A DNA stretch of 64,000 nucleotides, taken from assembly GCF_003384935.1 (NCBI RefSeq), contig NZ_QTTQ01000009.1, positions 868,001-932,000 of the forward strand. The letters run 5' to 3'. The notes under the pieces were generated by a model. It saw nothing but the letters and a program-made list of their open reading frames with translations, did no database searches and was not told where the DNA came from. Numbering within the stretch: position 1 is the stretch's first letter; every line of letters starts with the position of its first letter. A program made the position numbers and the translations under genes. Source of the DNA: Lutibacter oceani. Its GTDB lineage: Bacteria; Bacteroidota; Bacteroidia; Flavobacteriales; Flavobacteriaceae. Below, piece by piece: positions 27,212-36,626 of this stretch.

Positions 27212-28084
27212 CTACCTTGCACCTTTATGTTTAAAATATCCTAATAATTTTTTTACATAACTTTCATCAATACGAGAACTTATTGTACCGGCACCACTAT
27301 GGGTAAAAGATTTTTCAAAATAATCTACCGATTTTTTGTAATATGCTTCATAGCTTCTTCTAACATTTTTTGAAGCTGTATTTACCAACATTGTTTTTCC
27401 TGTTTCGGCATCTAACATGGGTACCATTCCTAAATTTGGAATTGAAACATCGTGTTTATCAAAAACTCTAATACCCGTAACATCATGTTTTCTACCAACA
27501 ATTTTTAAGGTATGTTCATAATGTGTATCCATAAAATCTGAAAGCACAAAAACTATGGCTTTCTTTTTCATAACACTTGATAAAAATTTTAGCGCTTCAT
27601 TAATACTTGTCTTAGTACTTTTTGGTTTAAATTCAATAAGCTCCCTTATAATTCTAAGTACGTGACTTTTTCCCTTTTTTGGAGGAATAAACAATTCCAT
27701 TTCATCAGAAAAAAGCAATAAACCTACTTTATCATTATTTTGAATTGCTGAAAAAGCTAATGTTGCAGCTATTTCAGTAATAGTATCTTTTTTAAATTGT
27801 TGTGTTGTACCAAAAAATTCAGATCCGCTTATATCAACCATAAGCATCATTGTTAATTCACGCTCTTCTTCAAAAACCTTCACATAAGGCTCGTTATAAC
27901 GTGCAGTAACATTCCAATCAATTGCTCTTACATCATCTCCGTATTGATATTGACGAACTTCAGAGAAAGTCATACCTCGCCCTTTAAACGAACTATGATA
28001 TTCGCCTGAAAATATATGATCAGACAAACGACGTGTCTTAATCTCAATTTTTCGAACTTTTTTTAGTATTTCTTTAGTATCCAT
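27212..28084 (-). CDS. DUF58 domain protein of the Bat operon
   Basis: A 290-residue cytoplasmic protein. The ATG at 28084 gives 'MDTKEILKKVRKIEIKTRRL', the family start; the open frame extends upstream to a TTG at 28141 through a tandem repeat and is not credible. The DUF58 signature is 'GDDVRAIDWNVTARYNEPYVK', followed by a VWA-like fold ('MLMVDISGSEFFG'). DUF58 proteins accompany MoxR ATPases, presumably as client or adaptor. It follows moxR by 77 bases. Confidence 0.9.
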   Translation of the reverse strand: MDTKEILKKVRKIEIKTRRLSDHIFSGEYHSSFKGRGMTFSEVRQYQYGDDVRAIDWNVTARYNEPYVKVFEEERELTMMLMVDISGSEFFGTTQQFKKDTITEIAATLAFSAIQNNDKVGLLLFSDEMELFIPPKKGKSHVLRIIRELIEFKPKSTKTSINEALKFLSSVMKKKAIVFVLSDFMDTHYEHTLKIVGRKHDVTGIRVFDKHDVSIPNLGMVPMLDAETGKTMLVNTASKNVRRSYEAYYKKSVDYFEKSFTHSGAGTISSRIDESYVKKLLGYFKHKGAR

Positions 28085-28093
28085 GTTTTTTAA

Positions 28094-28128
28094 TTTGAAA
28101 GTTGAAAAGTTTGAAAGTTGAAAAGTTT
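28094..28128. repeat. Short tandem repeat before the DUF58 gene
   Basis: Two adjacent copies of a 16-base unit, TTGAAAGTTGAAAAGT, lie within the 5' leader, 10 bases from the DUF58 start codon. Confidence 0.7.
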
Positions 28129-28161
28129 TTAAAGCCTTCAACTAATAAACCATTACACTCT

Positions 28162-29169
28162 CTAAGGCACTTCTACTTCATTAACTATTTGATTAATAAT
28201 ATCTTCTGAAGATACATTTTCAGCTTCGGCTTCGTATGTTATTCCTATTCTATGACGCAAAACATCATGTACAACTGCACGAACATCTTCAGGAATTACA
28301 TAACCTCTACGCTTAATAAATGCATAACATTTTGCTGCCATTGCTAAATTTATACTTCCACGTGGTGAAGCTCCAAAACTTATTAATCCTTTTAAATCTG
28401 GTAAGTTATATTTTTCAGGGTAACGCGTTGCAAAAACAATATCAAGTATATATTTTTCAATTTTTTCATCCATATATACTTCTTTTACAGCTTGTCTGGC
28501 TCTTCTAATTTGATCTAAAGAAGCTACAGAATTTACAGTTCCAAAACTCCCCATTAAATTATGGCGCATAATTAACTGTTCCTCATCTAATTTAGGGTAG
28601 TCAATTACAGTTTTTAACATAAAACGGTCAACTTGAGCTTCTGGTAATGGATAAGTTCCTTCTTGTTCAACAGGGTTTTGCGTTGCCATTACTAAAAATG
28701 GTTCATCTAACTTAAAAGTTGTGTCTCCAATAGTTATTTGACGTTCCTGCATGGCTTCAAGCAATGCTGATTGTACTTTTGCAGGCGCACGATTAATCTC
28801 ATCTGCCAGCACAAAATTTGCGAATATTGGACCTTTTTTAATTGTAAAATCATTGTCTTTTACGCTATAAATCATGGTACCAATAACATCTGCTGGTAAT
28901 AAATCTGGAGTAAACTGAATTCTACTAAAATCACCATGAACAGCTTTAGCTAGTGTATTAATTGCTAAAGTTTTTGCTAACCCAGGAACTCCTTCTAACA
29001 AAATGTGTCCATTTCCCAATAAACCAATAAGTAATCGTTCAATCATATGTTTTTGACCAACAATTACTTTGTTCATCTCCATTATTAACAAATCTACAAA
29101 TGCACTTTCCTTTTCAATTTTTTCATTGATAGCTTTTATATCTATCGAAATGTTATTTTCTTCAATCAT
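28162..29169 (-). CDS. MoxR family AAA+ ATPase
   Basis: A 335-residue AAA+ ATPase of the MoxR class, first gene of the Bat operon. Walker A is 'GVPGLAKT', Walker B is 'VLADEINRAPAKVQ', followed by 'ATQNPVEQEGTYPLPEAQVDRF' and sensor 2 'GASPRGSINLAMAAK'. MoxR ATPases act as chaperones that insert cofactors or remodel VWA-containing complexes; the Bat VWA proteins encoded downstream are the likely clients. No membrane segment is present. Confidence 0.94.
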   Translation of the reverse strand: MIEENNISIDIKAINEKIEKESAFVDLLIMEMNKVIVGQKHMIERLLIGLLGNGHILLEGVPGLAKTLAINTLAKAVHGDFSRIQFTPDLLPADVIGTMIYSVKDNDFTIKKGPIFANFVLADEINRAPAKVQSALLEAMQERQITIGDTTFKLDEPFLVMATQNPVEQEGTYPLPEAQVDRFMLKTVIDYPKLDEEQLIMRHNLMGSFGTVNSVASLDQIRRARQAVKEVYMDEKIEKYILDIVFATRYPEKYNLPDLKGLISFGASPRGSINLAMAAKCYAFIKRRGYVIPEDVRAVVHDVLRHRIGITYEAEAENVSSEDIINQIVNEVEVP

Positions 29170-29284
29170 TTTTATAGTTTTTTACCGCGTGAATTTAACA
29201 TGCTTTATAACACAATGCAAATAGCATAAATATTTTTTTAAATCTTGTTAAAAATTGGTTAAAAAATAACCTAAAACACTAGGT

Positions 29285-30031
29285 TTAATAAGATTTTAAC
29301 ACCATTTGGTCTCCATCAAAAATTCCATAGGTGAAATGTGAAATCCAATCTCCGGTATTAATATATTTTGAGTTTTCTGAAAGTTGAATATCCATAGGTA
29401 AATGGCGATGTCCAAAAATAAAAAAATCGTAATGTTTTTTAGTTAATTTTCTTTTGCAATAATGAACCAACCATTCATGCTCTTCACCTAAAAATTTAAC
29501 ATCTTCTTTACCTGAAATTAATTTATTTTTTACTGATAAATACTGCGCCAATTTAACACCAATATCTGGATGTAACCATTTATAAAGCCATTTTGAAAAA
29601 GGATTCGTAAACACTTTTTTCATACGTTTATAGCCTTTATCTCCAGGCCCTAAACCATCACCATGACCAATTAAAAAGGTTTTATTATTAAACTTAAATT
29701 CAGTTGGTTTGTGGTAAATTGGAATATTTAATTCGGTTTCAAAGTAGTCTTTCATCCAAAGATCGTGATTTCCAACAAAAAAATAAATTTGAATTCCACC
29801 ATCTCTTAATTCTGCAAGTTTTCCTAAAACCCTTACAAAACCTTTAGGTACAACTTTTTCATATTCGAACCAAAAATCGAATAGATCACCTAACAAAAAA
29901 ATTACTTCAGCATCCTTTTTTATTGAATCTAACCAACCAACAAACTTTTGTTCGCGAATTTTACTTTGTTCTATATTTGGAGCTCCAAAATGTTGATCGG
30001 AAGCAAAATATATTTTTCTTTTGGTCGTCAA
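29285..30031 (-). CDS. lpxH: UDP-2,3-diacylglucosamine diphosphatase (LpxH-like)
   Basis: A 248-residue calcineurin-like metallophosphoesterase. All metal-binding blocks are visible: 'FASDQHFG', 'LLGDLFDFW', 'VGNHDLWM', 'IGHGDGLGPGD' and 'FGHRHLP'. LpxH hydrolyses UDP-2,3-diacylglucosamine to lipid X in lipid A synthesis at the inner membrane. Length matches the family. It has its own promoter box and a short AACCTA/TAGGTT hairpin overlaps its end (29268-29285). Confidence 0.9.
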   Translation of the reverse strand: MTTKRKIYFASDQHFGAPNIEQSKIREQKFVGWLDSIKKDAEVIFLLGDLFDFWFEYEKVVPKGFVRVLGKLAELRDGGIQIYFFVGNHDLWMKDYFETELNIPIYHKPTEFKFNNKTFLIGHGDGLGPGDKGYKRMKKVFTNPFSKWLYKWLHPDIGVKLAQYLSVKNKLISGKEDVKFLGEEHEWLVHYCKRKLTKKHYDFFIFGHRHLPMDIQLSENSKYINTGDWISHFTYGIFDGDQMVLKSY

Positions 30032-30052
30032 AATGAAAGTTAATTAAGAACT

Positions 30053-30060
30053 CAAATATA
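30053..30060 (-). promoter_or_regulatory. Candidate -7 box for lpxH
   Basis: The minus strand reads TATATTTG, 21 bases before the ATG. Confidence 0.5.
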
Positions 30061-30087
30061 CGTATAAGTTATGATTAGGTAAAGAAT

Positions 30088-31713
30088 TTATTGATTACTG
30101 TCTAATTCAATAACTTTTAAAATCATGTTGTCTTTTTCCTGAGTTACCATAAAATAGCCAGTTTGACCAAATAAATCACGTGCAAAAAAAGCTTTAAAAT
30201 ATCTTTTCAAATCTTCTTTTGATTTAGGTCCTATAGGGTTTTTTAAATCTAATTCTTCTAAATACAGATTCAAAACCTTCTCATTTTTATCAAAATTAGT
30301 TACAAAATCTTCTAATTTCCACTCATTTAATTCCTCTCTATGGTTATCAATATATTTAAATACGAAGGCATTTAAACCTCTGTAATATCTATTATTATAA
30401 GTTCTTGTGGTATCGACAGGAACAAAAACATCTGGAATTATTCCTCCTCCACCATATACAACTTTACCTTTTGGCGTGGTATATTTTAAAGTGTCATTTA
30501 CTTTTATACTATCTTTAGAAACTAATTCTCCATTATGAATTCTATTTAAATAGTCGCTACTATATGAATTGTCATTATTGTGGCTATAAGGTTTTTGAAT
30601 GGATCTTCCTGTTGGTGTATAGTATCTTGAAGTTGTAAGCCTAACAGCTGAACCATCTCCTAAATCCATCTCTTGCTGAACCAATCCTTTTCCAAAAGAA
30701 CGGCGTCCAACAATGGTTCCTTTATCATTATCTTGTAAAGCACCAGCCACAATTTCACTTGCTGAAGCAGAGTTTTGATCAATTAACACAAATACTTTTC
30801 CTTCTTCAAAATCACCCTTTTCAGTAGCATAAGATTTATCTACCTCTCCGTTTTTATTTTTAGTAAAAACAATCAGTTTTCCATCTTCAAGAAATTCATC
30901 TATAATATCATTAGCAATATCCATATATCCACCAGGGTTTCCTCTTAAATCTAATACTAAAGAGGTCATTCCTTTATTTAATAGTTCATTTAAAGCTAAT
31001 TTAAACTCTAAATAAGTTGTTCTTGCAAAGCGTTCAACATTTATATAACCCAACTTATTATTAATCATATAATAACCTGGTACGCTTTTTATTGGAACTT
31101 CATCTCGAGCAATTGGTATGTTTAAAATTTCATTTGTAGATCTTCTGTATACTGAAACTAATACATTAGTTTCTGCTTCCCCTTTTAAAGAATTCATTAC
31201 AGCTTCAGAAATTTTTCTGCTTCCTAAAAGTGTTCCTTTCTCATTTTCTTTAACACCAGCTTTTTTTTCTATACTTTCACCAAATAAAGAATCTTTACCT
31301 GCTATTATTATTCTATCTCCTGCTTTTATACCAGCTTTATAACTTGGCCCACCTTCAATAACACTAGTTACAGCAACAGAATCTTCATGCATTAAAAAAG
31401 TTACACCAATCCCAACAAACTTGCCTTGCATGTTTTCAGTTACTTGCTTTAATTCTTCTTTTGGAATATATACTGAATGTGGATCTAGTTTTACCAGCAT
31501 ATTTGTAATTGCATCATCTAAAAGGCTATCGGTATTAACCTTATCTACATAATCATATTGTATGTAATTTATTAAACGTTTTATTTTAGCTTCATTGGTA
31601 TTTGAACTAAATAAAACAGCTTTGTTTTTAAAATTAATTGAACTACCAATTAGTATTCCTATAGCTACTGCCAATCCAATAAATATTGGCAAATTTGCTT
31701 TCCCTTTTATCAT
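30088..31713 (-). CDS. S41 family C-terminal processing protease (CtpA type)
   Basis: A 541-residue periplasmic or membrane-anchored serine protease. A single N-terminal hydrophobic helix (about 8-28) serves as an anchor or signal. The PDZ domain covers about 85-180 ('VIEGGPSYKAGIKAGDRII'); the protease core includes 'LVLDLRGNPGGYMDIAN', the nucleophile Ser in 'DQNSASASEIVAGALQD' and the general-base Lys in 'GRRSFGKGLVQQ'. The C-terminal 130 residues are family-specific. It overlaps the dCMP deaminase gene by 4 bases, which indicates coupling. Confidence 0.92.
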   Translation of the reverse strand: MIKGKANLPIFIGLAVAIGILIGSSINFKNKAVLFSSNTNEAKIKRLINYIQYDYVDKVNTDSLLDDAITNMLVKLDPHSVYIPKEELKQVTENMQGKFVGIGVTFLMHEDSVAVTSVIEGGPSYKAGIKAGDRIIIAGKDSLFGESIEKKAGVKENEKGTLLGSRKISEAVMNSLKGEAETNVLVSVYRRSTNEILNIPIARDEVPIKSVPGYYMINNKLGYINVERFARTTYLEFKLALNELLNKGMTSLVLDLRGNPGGYMDIANDIIDEFLEDGKLIVFTKNKNGEVDKSYATEKGDFEEGKVFVLIDQNSASASEIVAGALQDNDKGTIVGRRSFGKGLVQQEMDLGDGSAVRLTTSRYYTPTGRSIQKPYSHNNDNSYSSDYLNRIHNGELVSKDSIKVNDTLKYTTPKGKVVYGGGGIIPDVFVPVDTTRTYNNRYYRGLNAFVFKYIDNHREELNEWKLEDFVTNFDKNEKVLNLYLEELDLKNPIGPKSKEDLKRYFKAFFARDLFGQTGYFMVTQEKDNMILKVIELDSNQ

Positions 31714-32132
31714 TTTAAATCATTAAGATATGTTAATTCAACTCCAGCTTTTTCTAAAAATTGTAAGCCTGAAATATCCTTATATTGATTTGCATATACC
31801 ACTCGTTTAATTCCTGATTGATGTATTAATTTACTACATTCTTTACACGGTGATAATGTAATATATAACGTAGAATTTTTACAAGATTGTGTTGAACTGG
31901 CAACTTTTAAAATAGCATTTGCTTCTGCATGTAATACATACCACTTTGTATTTCCTAATTCTTCACAACAATTTTCAAATCCTGTTGGAGTTCCATTGAA
32001 CCCATCGGAAATTATCATTCTGTCTTTTACAATTAATGCCCCTACTTGTTTTCTTTCACAATACGATAATTTTGCCCATTCTAATGCCATTCGCATGTAT
32101 GCCTGATCGTATTTTAATTGTTTTTTATTCAT
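31710..32132 (-). CDS. Deoxycytidylate (dCMP) deaminase
   Basis: A 140-residue zinc-dependent deaminase that converts dCMP to dUMP for dTTP synthesis. The zinc and catalytic motifs are 'HAEANAI' and 'PCKEC', and the substrate-side segment 'DGFNGTPTGFENC' is typical of dCMP deaminases. Length is normal. The ATGA-type overlap with the downstream S41 protease gene makes them one transcription unit. Confidence 0.92.
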   Translation of the reverse strand: MNKKQLKYDQAYMRMALEWAKLSYCERKQVGALIVKDRMIISDGFNGTPTGFENCCEELGNTKWYVLHAEANAILKVASSTQSCKNSTLYITLSPCKECSKLIHQSGIKRVVYANQYKDISGLQFLEKAGVELTYLNDLK

Positions 32133-32184
32133 TTTTTAATGCTTACGAAAGTAAAGAGTTTATGATTAACTACACGTTAAAATT

Positions 32185-32769
32185 TTACCAAAATATTGCT
32201 GCTTTCAAAATAGGCAGTACAATACCAATTACTATTGATGATATAATTACAATCCAATCTCGTTTTGAAAATCTGAAAATAGTTTGAAAAATAAAACCTA
32301 AAATAAGAATTATCAAAACAATTATTATTTGTGCTAATTCCACGCCTAAAGCAAATTCTAAAAGCGGTATTAATTTACTTTCAGATTTACCAATAAGAAT
32401 TTTAAAATAACTGGAAAAACCAAGTCCGTGAATTAGACCAAAAAACAGCGCAAAAATTAAATTGGTATTGGTTTTTAGTTGTTTTGTTGTTTTTCTAACA
32501 TAAAAAATATTAAATATTGCAGTAATAATAATTGTTACAGGAATAAGAAATTCAATCCATTTTGTATCTACGGATACAATTTTATATGCGGCCAAAATTA
32601 ATGATAATGTATGCCCAATTGTAAAAAGTGAAATTAACCAAATCACTTTTTTCCAATTTCTAAATTCATACACTACAGCCAGAGCAATTAAAAAAAGTAT
32701 ATGATCATATGCATTCCAGTCTAAAACATGAAATAAACCTTCTCGGCTAAAAAAAATAAGATTATCCAT
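32185..32769 (-). CDS. HupE/UreJ family membrane protein
   Basis: A 194-residue protein with six predicted membrane helices and the family motif 'FGLIHGLGFSSYF' near the middle, plus 'HILFLIALAVVYEF' near the start and a conserved 'GVELAQ' later. HupE/UreJ proteins are thought to move nickel or related metals, though these short Bacteroidota members are not characterised. No hydrogenase or urease gene is in the window, so the substrate is unknown. Confidence 0.8.
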   Translation of the reverse strand: MDNLIFFSREGLFHVLDWNAYDHILFLIALAVVYEFRNWKKVIWLISLFTIGHTLSLILAAYKIVSVDTKWIEFLIPVTIIITAIFNIFYVRKTTKQLKTNTNLIFALFFGLIHGLGFSSYFKILIGKSESKLIPLLEFALGVELAQIIIVLIILILGFIFQTIFRFSKRDWIVIISSIVIGIVLPILKAAIFW

Positions 32770-32790
32770 TTATTAAATTTTACAAGCAAC

Positions 32791-32798
32791 CAAATATA
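32791..32798 (-). promoter_or_regulatory. Candidate -7 box for the HupE-like gene
   Basis: The minus strand reads TATATTTG, 21 bases before the ATG. Confidence 0.5.
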
Positions 32799-32818
32799 GA
32801 AAAAACTTTGCCTTTAAA

Positions 32819-34321
32819 TTATTGCTTAAACCAATTATTTACCAGCGAAGTTTCAATAGCATTTGCCGTTTTATGAATAAATTCATTTTTAGCTGAATTG
32901 TAATCGTAATCCTTACCCCATTCTTTCCAGTTTTCTGCTACTTGTTTAATACTTTCACAAACAAATAATACTTCTTTATTTGAGATTGTTGGGTGAATAG
33001 ACATTCGAATCCAGCCTGGTCTTTCCATTAAACAGCCTTCATGAATCTTTTCTTCAATATTTTTTGAAGTATATTGATCTACATGTAATAAATAATGACC
33101 ATACGTTCCTGCACATGAACAACCTCCACGTGTTTGCACTCCAAACTTATCATTTAACAACTTTACAATTAAATTAAAATGCACATTTTCAATATAGAAA
33201 GAAAAAATCCCCAGTCTATTTGTATGCTCTGGCGCTAAAATTTTTAGGTTGGATATTTTAGAAAGCTTATTGAAGATTATTTTATTTATTTCGTGCTCAC
33301 GGTCTAAAATATTTTTTACTCCCATTTGTTCTTTTAACTGAATTGCCAATGCAATTTTTATAGTTTGTAAAAAACCTGGTGTACCACCATCTTCGCGAGT
33401 TTCAATATCATCAATATAATCGTGATCACCCCAAGGATTTGTATAATTTACGGTACCTCCTCCTGGATTGTCAGGCACCAGATTTTTATACAGTTTTTTA
33501 TTGAAAATCAATACGCCTGATGTACCTGGACCCCCTAAAAATTTATGAGGCGAAAAGAAAATTACATCCAAATATTCTTCATCAACTTTAGGATGCATAT
33601 CAATTTGCACATAAGGTGCAGAGCAAGCAAAATCCACAAAACAAAGTCCTCCGTTTTGATGAATTATTTTTGCAATTTTATGATAATCCGTTCTAATACC
33701 TGTAACATTAGAACAAGCTGTTATTGAAGCTATTTTTATTGGTCTATCACTATATTGAATTACCAATTTTTCAAAACTTTTTAAACAAATTAAACCTGAT
33801 TCTTCACAAGGAATAATTTCTACATCAGCTATTGTTTCTAACCATGATGTTTGATTAGAATGGTGTTCCATATGAGAAATAAAAACTATTGGTCTTAATT
33901 CATCTGGAACATTTGTATGCTCTTTTAAATTTTCAGATACTTTTAACCCTAAAATACGTTGTAATTTATTAATTACACCCGTCATACCCGTACCTGCGGT
34001 AATTAAAACATCATCTTCATTTGCGTTTACGTGTTTTTTAATAATGTTTCTTGCTTTATGATACGCCATAGTCATAGCTGAACCTGTTACGGAAGTTTCA
34101 GTATGCGTATTTGCAACAAAAGGACCAAATTCATTTACTATTTTTTCTTCAATTGGACGGTATAAACGACCACTTGCAGTCCAATCTGTATAAATAATTT
34201 CTTTTTCACCATAAGGTGATTCAAATTTTTGATGCACTCCAACAATGTGTTTTTTAAATTGCTGAAAATACTTTTCTAATTTAGAAGGAGTATCAACTAT
34301 TTTATTTGAAAGATAATTCAT
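32819..34321 (-). CDS. Class V aminotransferase-fold PLP enzyme
   Basis: A 500-residue PLP enzyme related to SufS/CsdA cysteine desulfurases but longer than the usual 400-410. The Schiff-base Lys lies in 'FFSPHKFLGGPGTSGVL', the PLP His and Asp in 'SHMEHHSN' and 'CFVDFACSAPY', and the catalytic-loop Cys region reads 'QTRGGCSCAGTYGHYLL'. The extra length is at the N-terminus and C-terminal tail. It follows the dsbD-like gene by 12 bases. A role in sulfur or selenium transfer is possible but not shown; treat as an unassigned aminotransferase/desulfurase. Confidence 0.85.
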   Translation of the reverse strand: MNYLSNKIVDTPSKLEKYFQQFKKHIVGVHQKFESPYGEKEIIYTDWTASGRLYRPIEEKIVNEFGPFVANTHTETSVTGSAMTMAYHKARNIIKKHVNANEDDVLITAGTGMTGVINKLQRILGLKVSENLKEHTNVPDELRPIVFISHMEHHSNQTSWLETIADVEIIPCEESGLICLKSFEKLVIQYSDRPIKIASITACSNVTGIRTDYHKIAKIIHQNGGLCFVDFACSAPYVQIDMHPKVDEEYLDVIFFSPHKFLGGPGTSGVLIFNKKLYKNLVPDNPGGGTVNYTNPWGDHDYIDDIETREDGGTPGFLQTIKIALAIQLKEQMGVKNILDREHEINKIIFNKLSKISNLKILAPEHTNRLGIFSFYIENVHFNLIVKLLNDKFGVQTRGGCSCAGTYGHYLLHVDQYTSKNIEEKIHEGCLMERPGWIRMSIHPTISNKEVLFVCESIKQVAENWKEWGKDYDYNSAKNEFIHKTANAIETSLVNNWFKQ

Positions 34322-34333
34322 TCTTTTTTTAGC

Positions 34334-36295
34334 TTATTTGAAATTTGAAATCCCTTCTTTTAACCAATTATAATATTCATCAACGTCAGGAGTATATGCA
34401 ACCGGGTTAATTAAATTTTCTTCATTATGATTCATCAAAACATAAAAAGGTTGTGCATTTGCTCCATATTTTATGGTTTGAAATTCACTCCATTTTTGTC
34501 CAATATATTTCAACTTCTTTCCGGGTCTTAATTTAGATTCAATTTCTTCACCATCTTTTAATTTACGCTTATCATCAACATATAATGAAATTAAAACTAC
34601 ATCATTTTTTAAAATGGGTAATACTTTATCTTTAGCCCAAACGTTTTGTTCCATTTTTCTGCAATTTACACAAGCGTGCCCGGTAAAATCAATCATTACA
34701 GGTTTGTTAACTTTTTTAGCATAAGCCAAACCTAAATTATATTCATTAAATGCTAAAATATTATGTGGTGCCATTAAGTGGGCTCCTTCAGGAATATCCG
34801 CATGATTTTCTATAGAACCTTCTCCTAACTTTGAAAATCCAACCCCATACGGTGACTCGCTATAATGTTGTGCTGGTGGAAATGCACTTATTAAGTTTAA
34901 CGGTGCTCCCCAAAGACCTGGAATCATATATATTGTAAATGATAAAGTTATCAACCCTAGGCTTAATCTTCCAACAGAAATATGCGACAATGGTGAATCA
35001 TGTGGCAATTGAATTTTTCCGAATAAATACAATGCTAACGTTCCAAATATTGCAATCCAGATTGCTAAAAATACTTCACGCTCTAACCAATGTAATTGTA
35101 AAACCAAATCGGCATTTGATAAAAATTTAAATGCTAAAGCTAACTCTAAAAATCCTAAAACAACTTTTACAGTATTTAACCAACCTCCAGATTTTGGTAA
35201 AGAATTTAACCAACCTGGAAATGCAGCAAATAATGCAAATGGAATTGCCAATGCTAATGAGAAACCGAGCATACCAACAATTGGTCCTATTTGGCTTCCT
35301 CCTGCCGCTGCTTCAACTAGTAAAGTTCCGACAATTGGTCCGGTACAAGAAAATGACACAATAGCTAAAGCCAAAGCCATAAAAAATATACCTATAATTC
35401 CACCTCTATCTGCTTGCGCATCAACTTTTGTGCCCCAAGAACTAGGTAAAGTAATTTCAAAAGCACCTAAAAATGAAACCGCAAAAACAACTAATAATAA
35501 AAAGAAAATTATATTGAACCATACATTAGTTGATAGTGCATTTAAAGCATCAGCACCAAAAACAGCACTTACTAAAATTCCTAATAGTACGTATATAATT
35601 ACAATAGATGCTCCATAAATAATAGCATTTTTAATTCCAGCAGCTTTACTTTTACTTTGTTTGGTAAAAAAGCTCACAGTCATTGGAATCATTGGAAAAA
35701 CACAAGGTGTTAACAATGCTGCAAACCCAGAAAAAAAGGCTATTATAAATATGGTTATTAAACTTTTATTTGAAGAATCATTTTTTTTAGATTTTACAAC
35801 TTCGCTCTTTTCAATAGCAATAGTTTCTGAAATTGAAGTATTTCCTGGAATTGTAAAGCTTAAATCTTCGAAAGTTGGAGGTAAGCATAAACCATCATCA
35901 CAAACCATAAATTCAACTTCCCCAACAATATTTATAGCATTTTTGGTTTTAGATTTTATACGTTGTTTAAAAACTGCATTGTTTTCAAAATATTTAACTA
36001 TCATATTATCAAAAACTGGTTCAGGAGCAGCATGTCCTTCACCCTCACTTGGAGTACCAACTAAAGTATACTCATTGGTATCAACAAATGTAAACGTAGT
36101 AGGAATTGGACCTCCTTCTCCAATATTTTGAGAATATAAATGCCAATTCCCTTCAATTGCTGCAGTAATTATTAAATCATATTCTGTATCCGATACTTTT
36201 TCTACAGATGTTGACCATTTAACAGGGTCATGAATTTGAGAATAACTTGCTGTTAAAAGCAATAAAAAGAAAAGAGTGGAAAGTATTTTTTTCAT
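34334..36295 (-). CDS. DsbD-family thiol:disulfide interchange protein
   Basis: A 653-residue membrane protein. After a signal peptide (1-19) comes a DsbD alpha-like domain (about 20-150, with the Cys pair in '[11 protein letters not shown]'), then a central membrane domain of about eight helices with the paired Cys in '[12 protein letters not shown]' and '[10 protein letters not shown]', and a C-terminal thioredoxin domain with '[11 protein letters not shown]'. All three Cys pairs are present, so electrons can pass from cytoplasmic thioredoxin to the periplasm. Its promoter box is at 36327-36334. Confidence 0.93.
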   Translation of the reverse strand: MKKILSTLFFLLLLTASYSQIHDPVKWSTSVEKVSDTEYDLIITAAIEGNWHLYSQNIGEGGPIPTTFTFVDTNEYTLVGTPSEGEGHAAPEPVFDNMIVKYFENNAVFKQRIKSKTKNAINIVGEVEFMVCDDGLCLPPTFEDLSFTIPGNTSISETIAIEKSEVVKSKKNDSSNKSLITIFIIAFFSGFAALLTPCVFPMIPMTVSFFTKQSKSKAAGIKNAIIYGASIVIIYVLLGILVSAVFGADALNALSTNVWFNIIFFLLLVVFAVSFLGAFEITLPSSWGTKVDAQADRGGIIGIFFMALALAIVSFSCTGPIVGTLLVEAAAGGSQIGPIVGMLGFSLALAIPFALFAAFPGWLNSLPKSGGWLNTVKVVLGFLELALAFKFLSNADLVLQLHWLEREVFLAIWIAIFGTLALYLFGKIQLPHDSPLSHISVGRLSLGLITLSFTIYMIPGLWGAPLNLISAFPPAQHYSESPYGVGFSKLGEGSIENHADIPEGAHLMAPHNILAFNEYNLGLAYAKKVNKPVMIDFTGHACVNCRKMEQNVWAKDKVLPILKNDVVLISLYVDDKRKLKDGEEIESKLRPGKKLKYIGQKWSEFQTIKYGANAQPFYVLMNHNEENLINPVAYTPDVDEYYNWLKEGISNFK

Positions 36296-36326
36296 ATTAT
36301 AAGTGGTTTCGCTTATTTAGAATTTT

Positions 36327-36334
36327 CAAAAATA
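36327..36334 (-). promoter_or_regulatory. Candidate -7 box for the dsbD-like gene
   Basis: The minus strand reads TATTTTTG, 31 bases before the ATG. Confidence 0.5.
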
Positions 36335-36456
36335 AACAATATTACTCACTAAGTCGTTTACAAATCTATTTTCCCTTAATTCAATATGTTAAATTTTTCT
36401 TAATGAAAATTATTCTTGTATATAAATTCTAAAAATAAGGCTTCCATAATGTGTTT

Positions 36457-36508
36457 TTTCCTTACCTAAACTAGGTTGAAACCATAAACTTTTAGGTATT
36501 TAAGGAAA
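36457..36508. repeat. Nested inverted repeat upstream of the dsbD-like gene
   Basis: TTTCCTT / AAGGAAA form the outer arms, TACCTAAA (36463-36470) / TTTAGGTA (36491-36498) the middle arms, and GGTT-GA-AACC (36474-36483) an inner hairpin. Together they could fold into one cruciform-like or RNA structure. Confidence 0.5.
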
Positions 36509-36600
36509 TAAATTACAAATAATTTTTCCAAACATAAATTTAGTTTACATTTGAATAGACTATAGAAATAAATTCAACCCCAAAGACATTTTTATAGCAA

Positions 36601-36626
36601 AAAGGGTTTATTTAAATAAACCCTTT
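36601..36626. terminator. Bidirectional terminator at the end of the response regulator gene
   Basis: A perfect 26-base palindrome (AAAGGGTTTATTT and its complement) followed by T residues on the plus strand and preceded by A residues. It overlaps the last codons of the response regulator. Confidence 0.8.

Larger units (their letters stand above)
36296..36611. other. 316-base intergenic region with structured elements
   Basis: Between the dsbD-like gene and a response regulator gene. It holds the dsbD promoter box, a nested inverted repeat at 36457-36508, a plus-strand -7-like box (TACATTTG, 36546-36553) and the left part of a terminator palindrome. No ORF is evident. Confidence 0.5.

Noticed and set aside
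35661-36131. Plus-strand frame of 156 residues
   Set aside because: It is antisense to the DsbD-like gene, whose three Cys pairs and membrane helices are clear.
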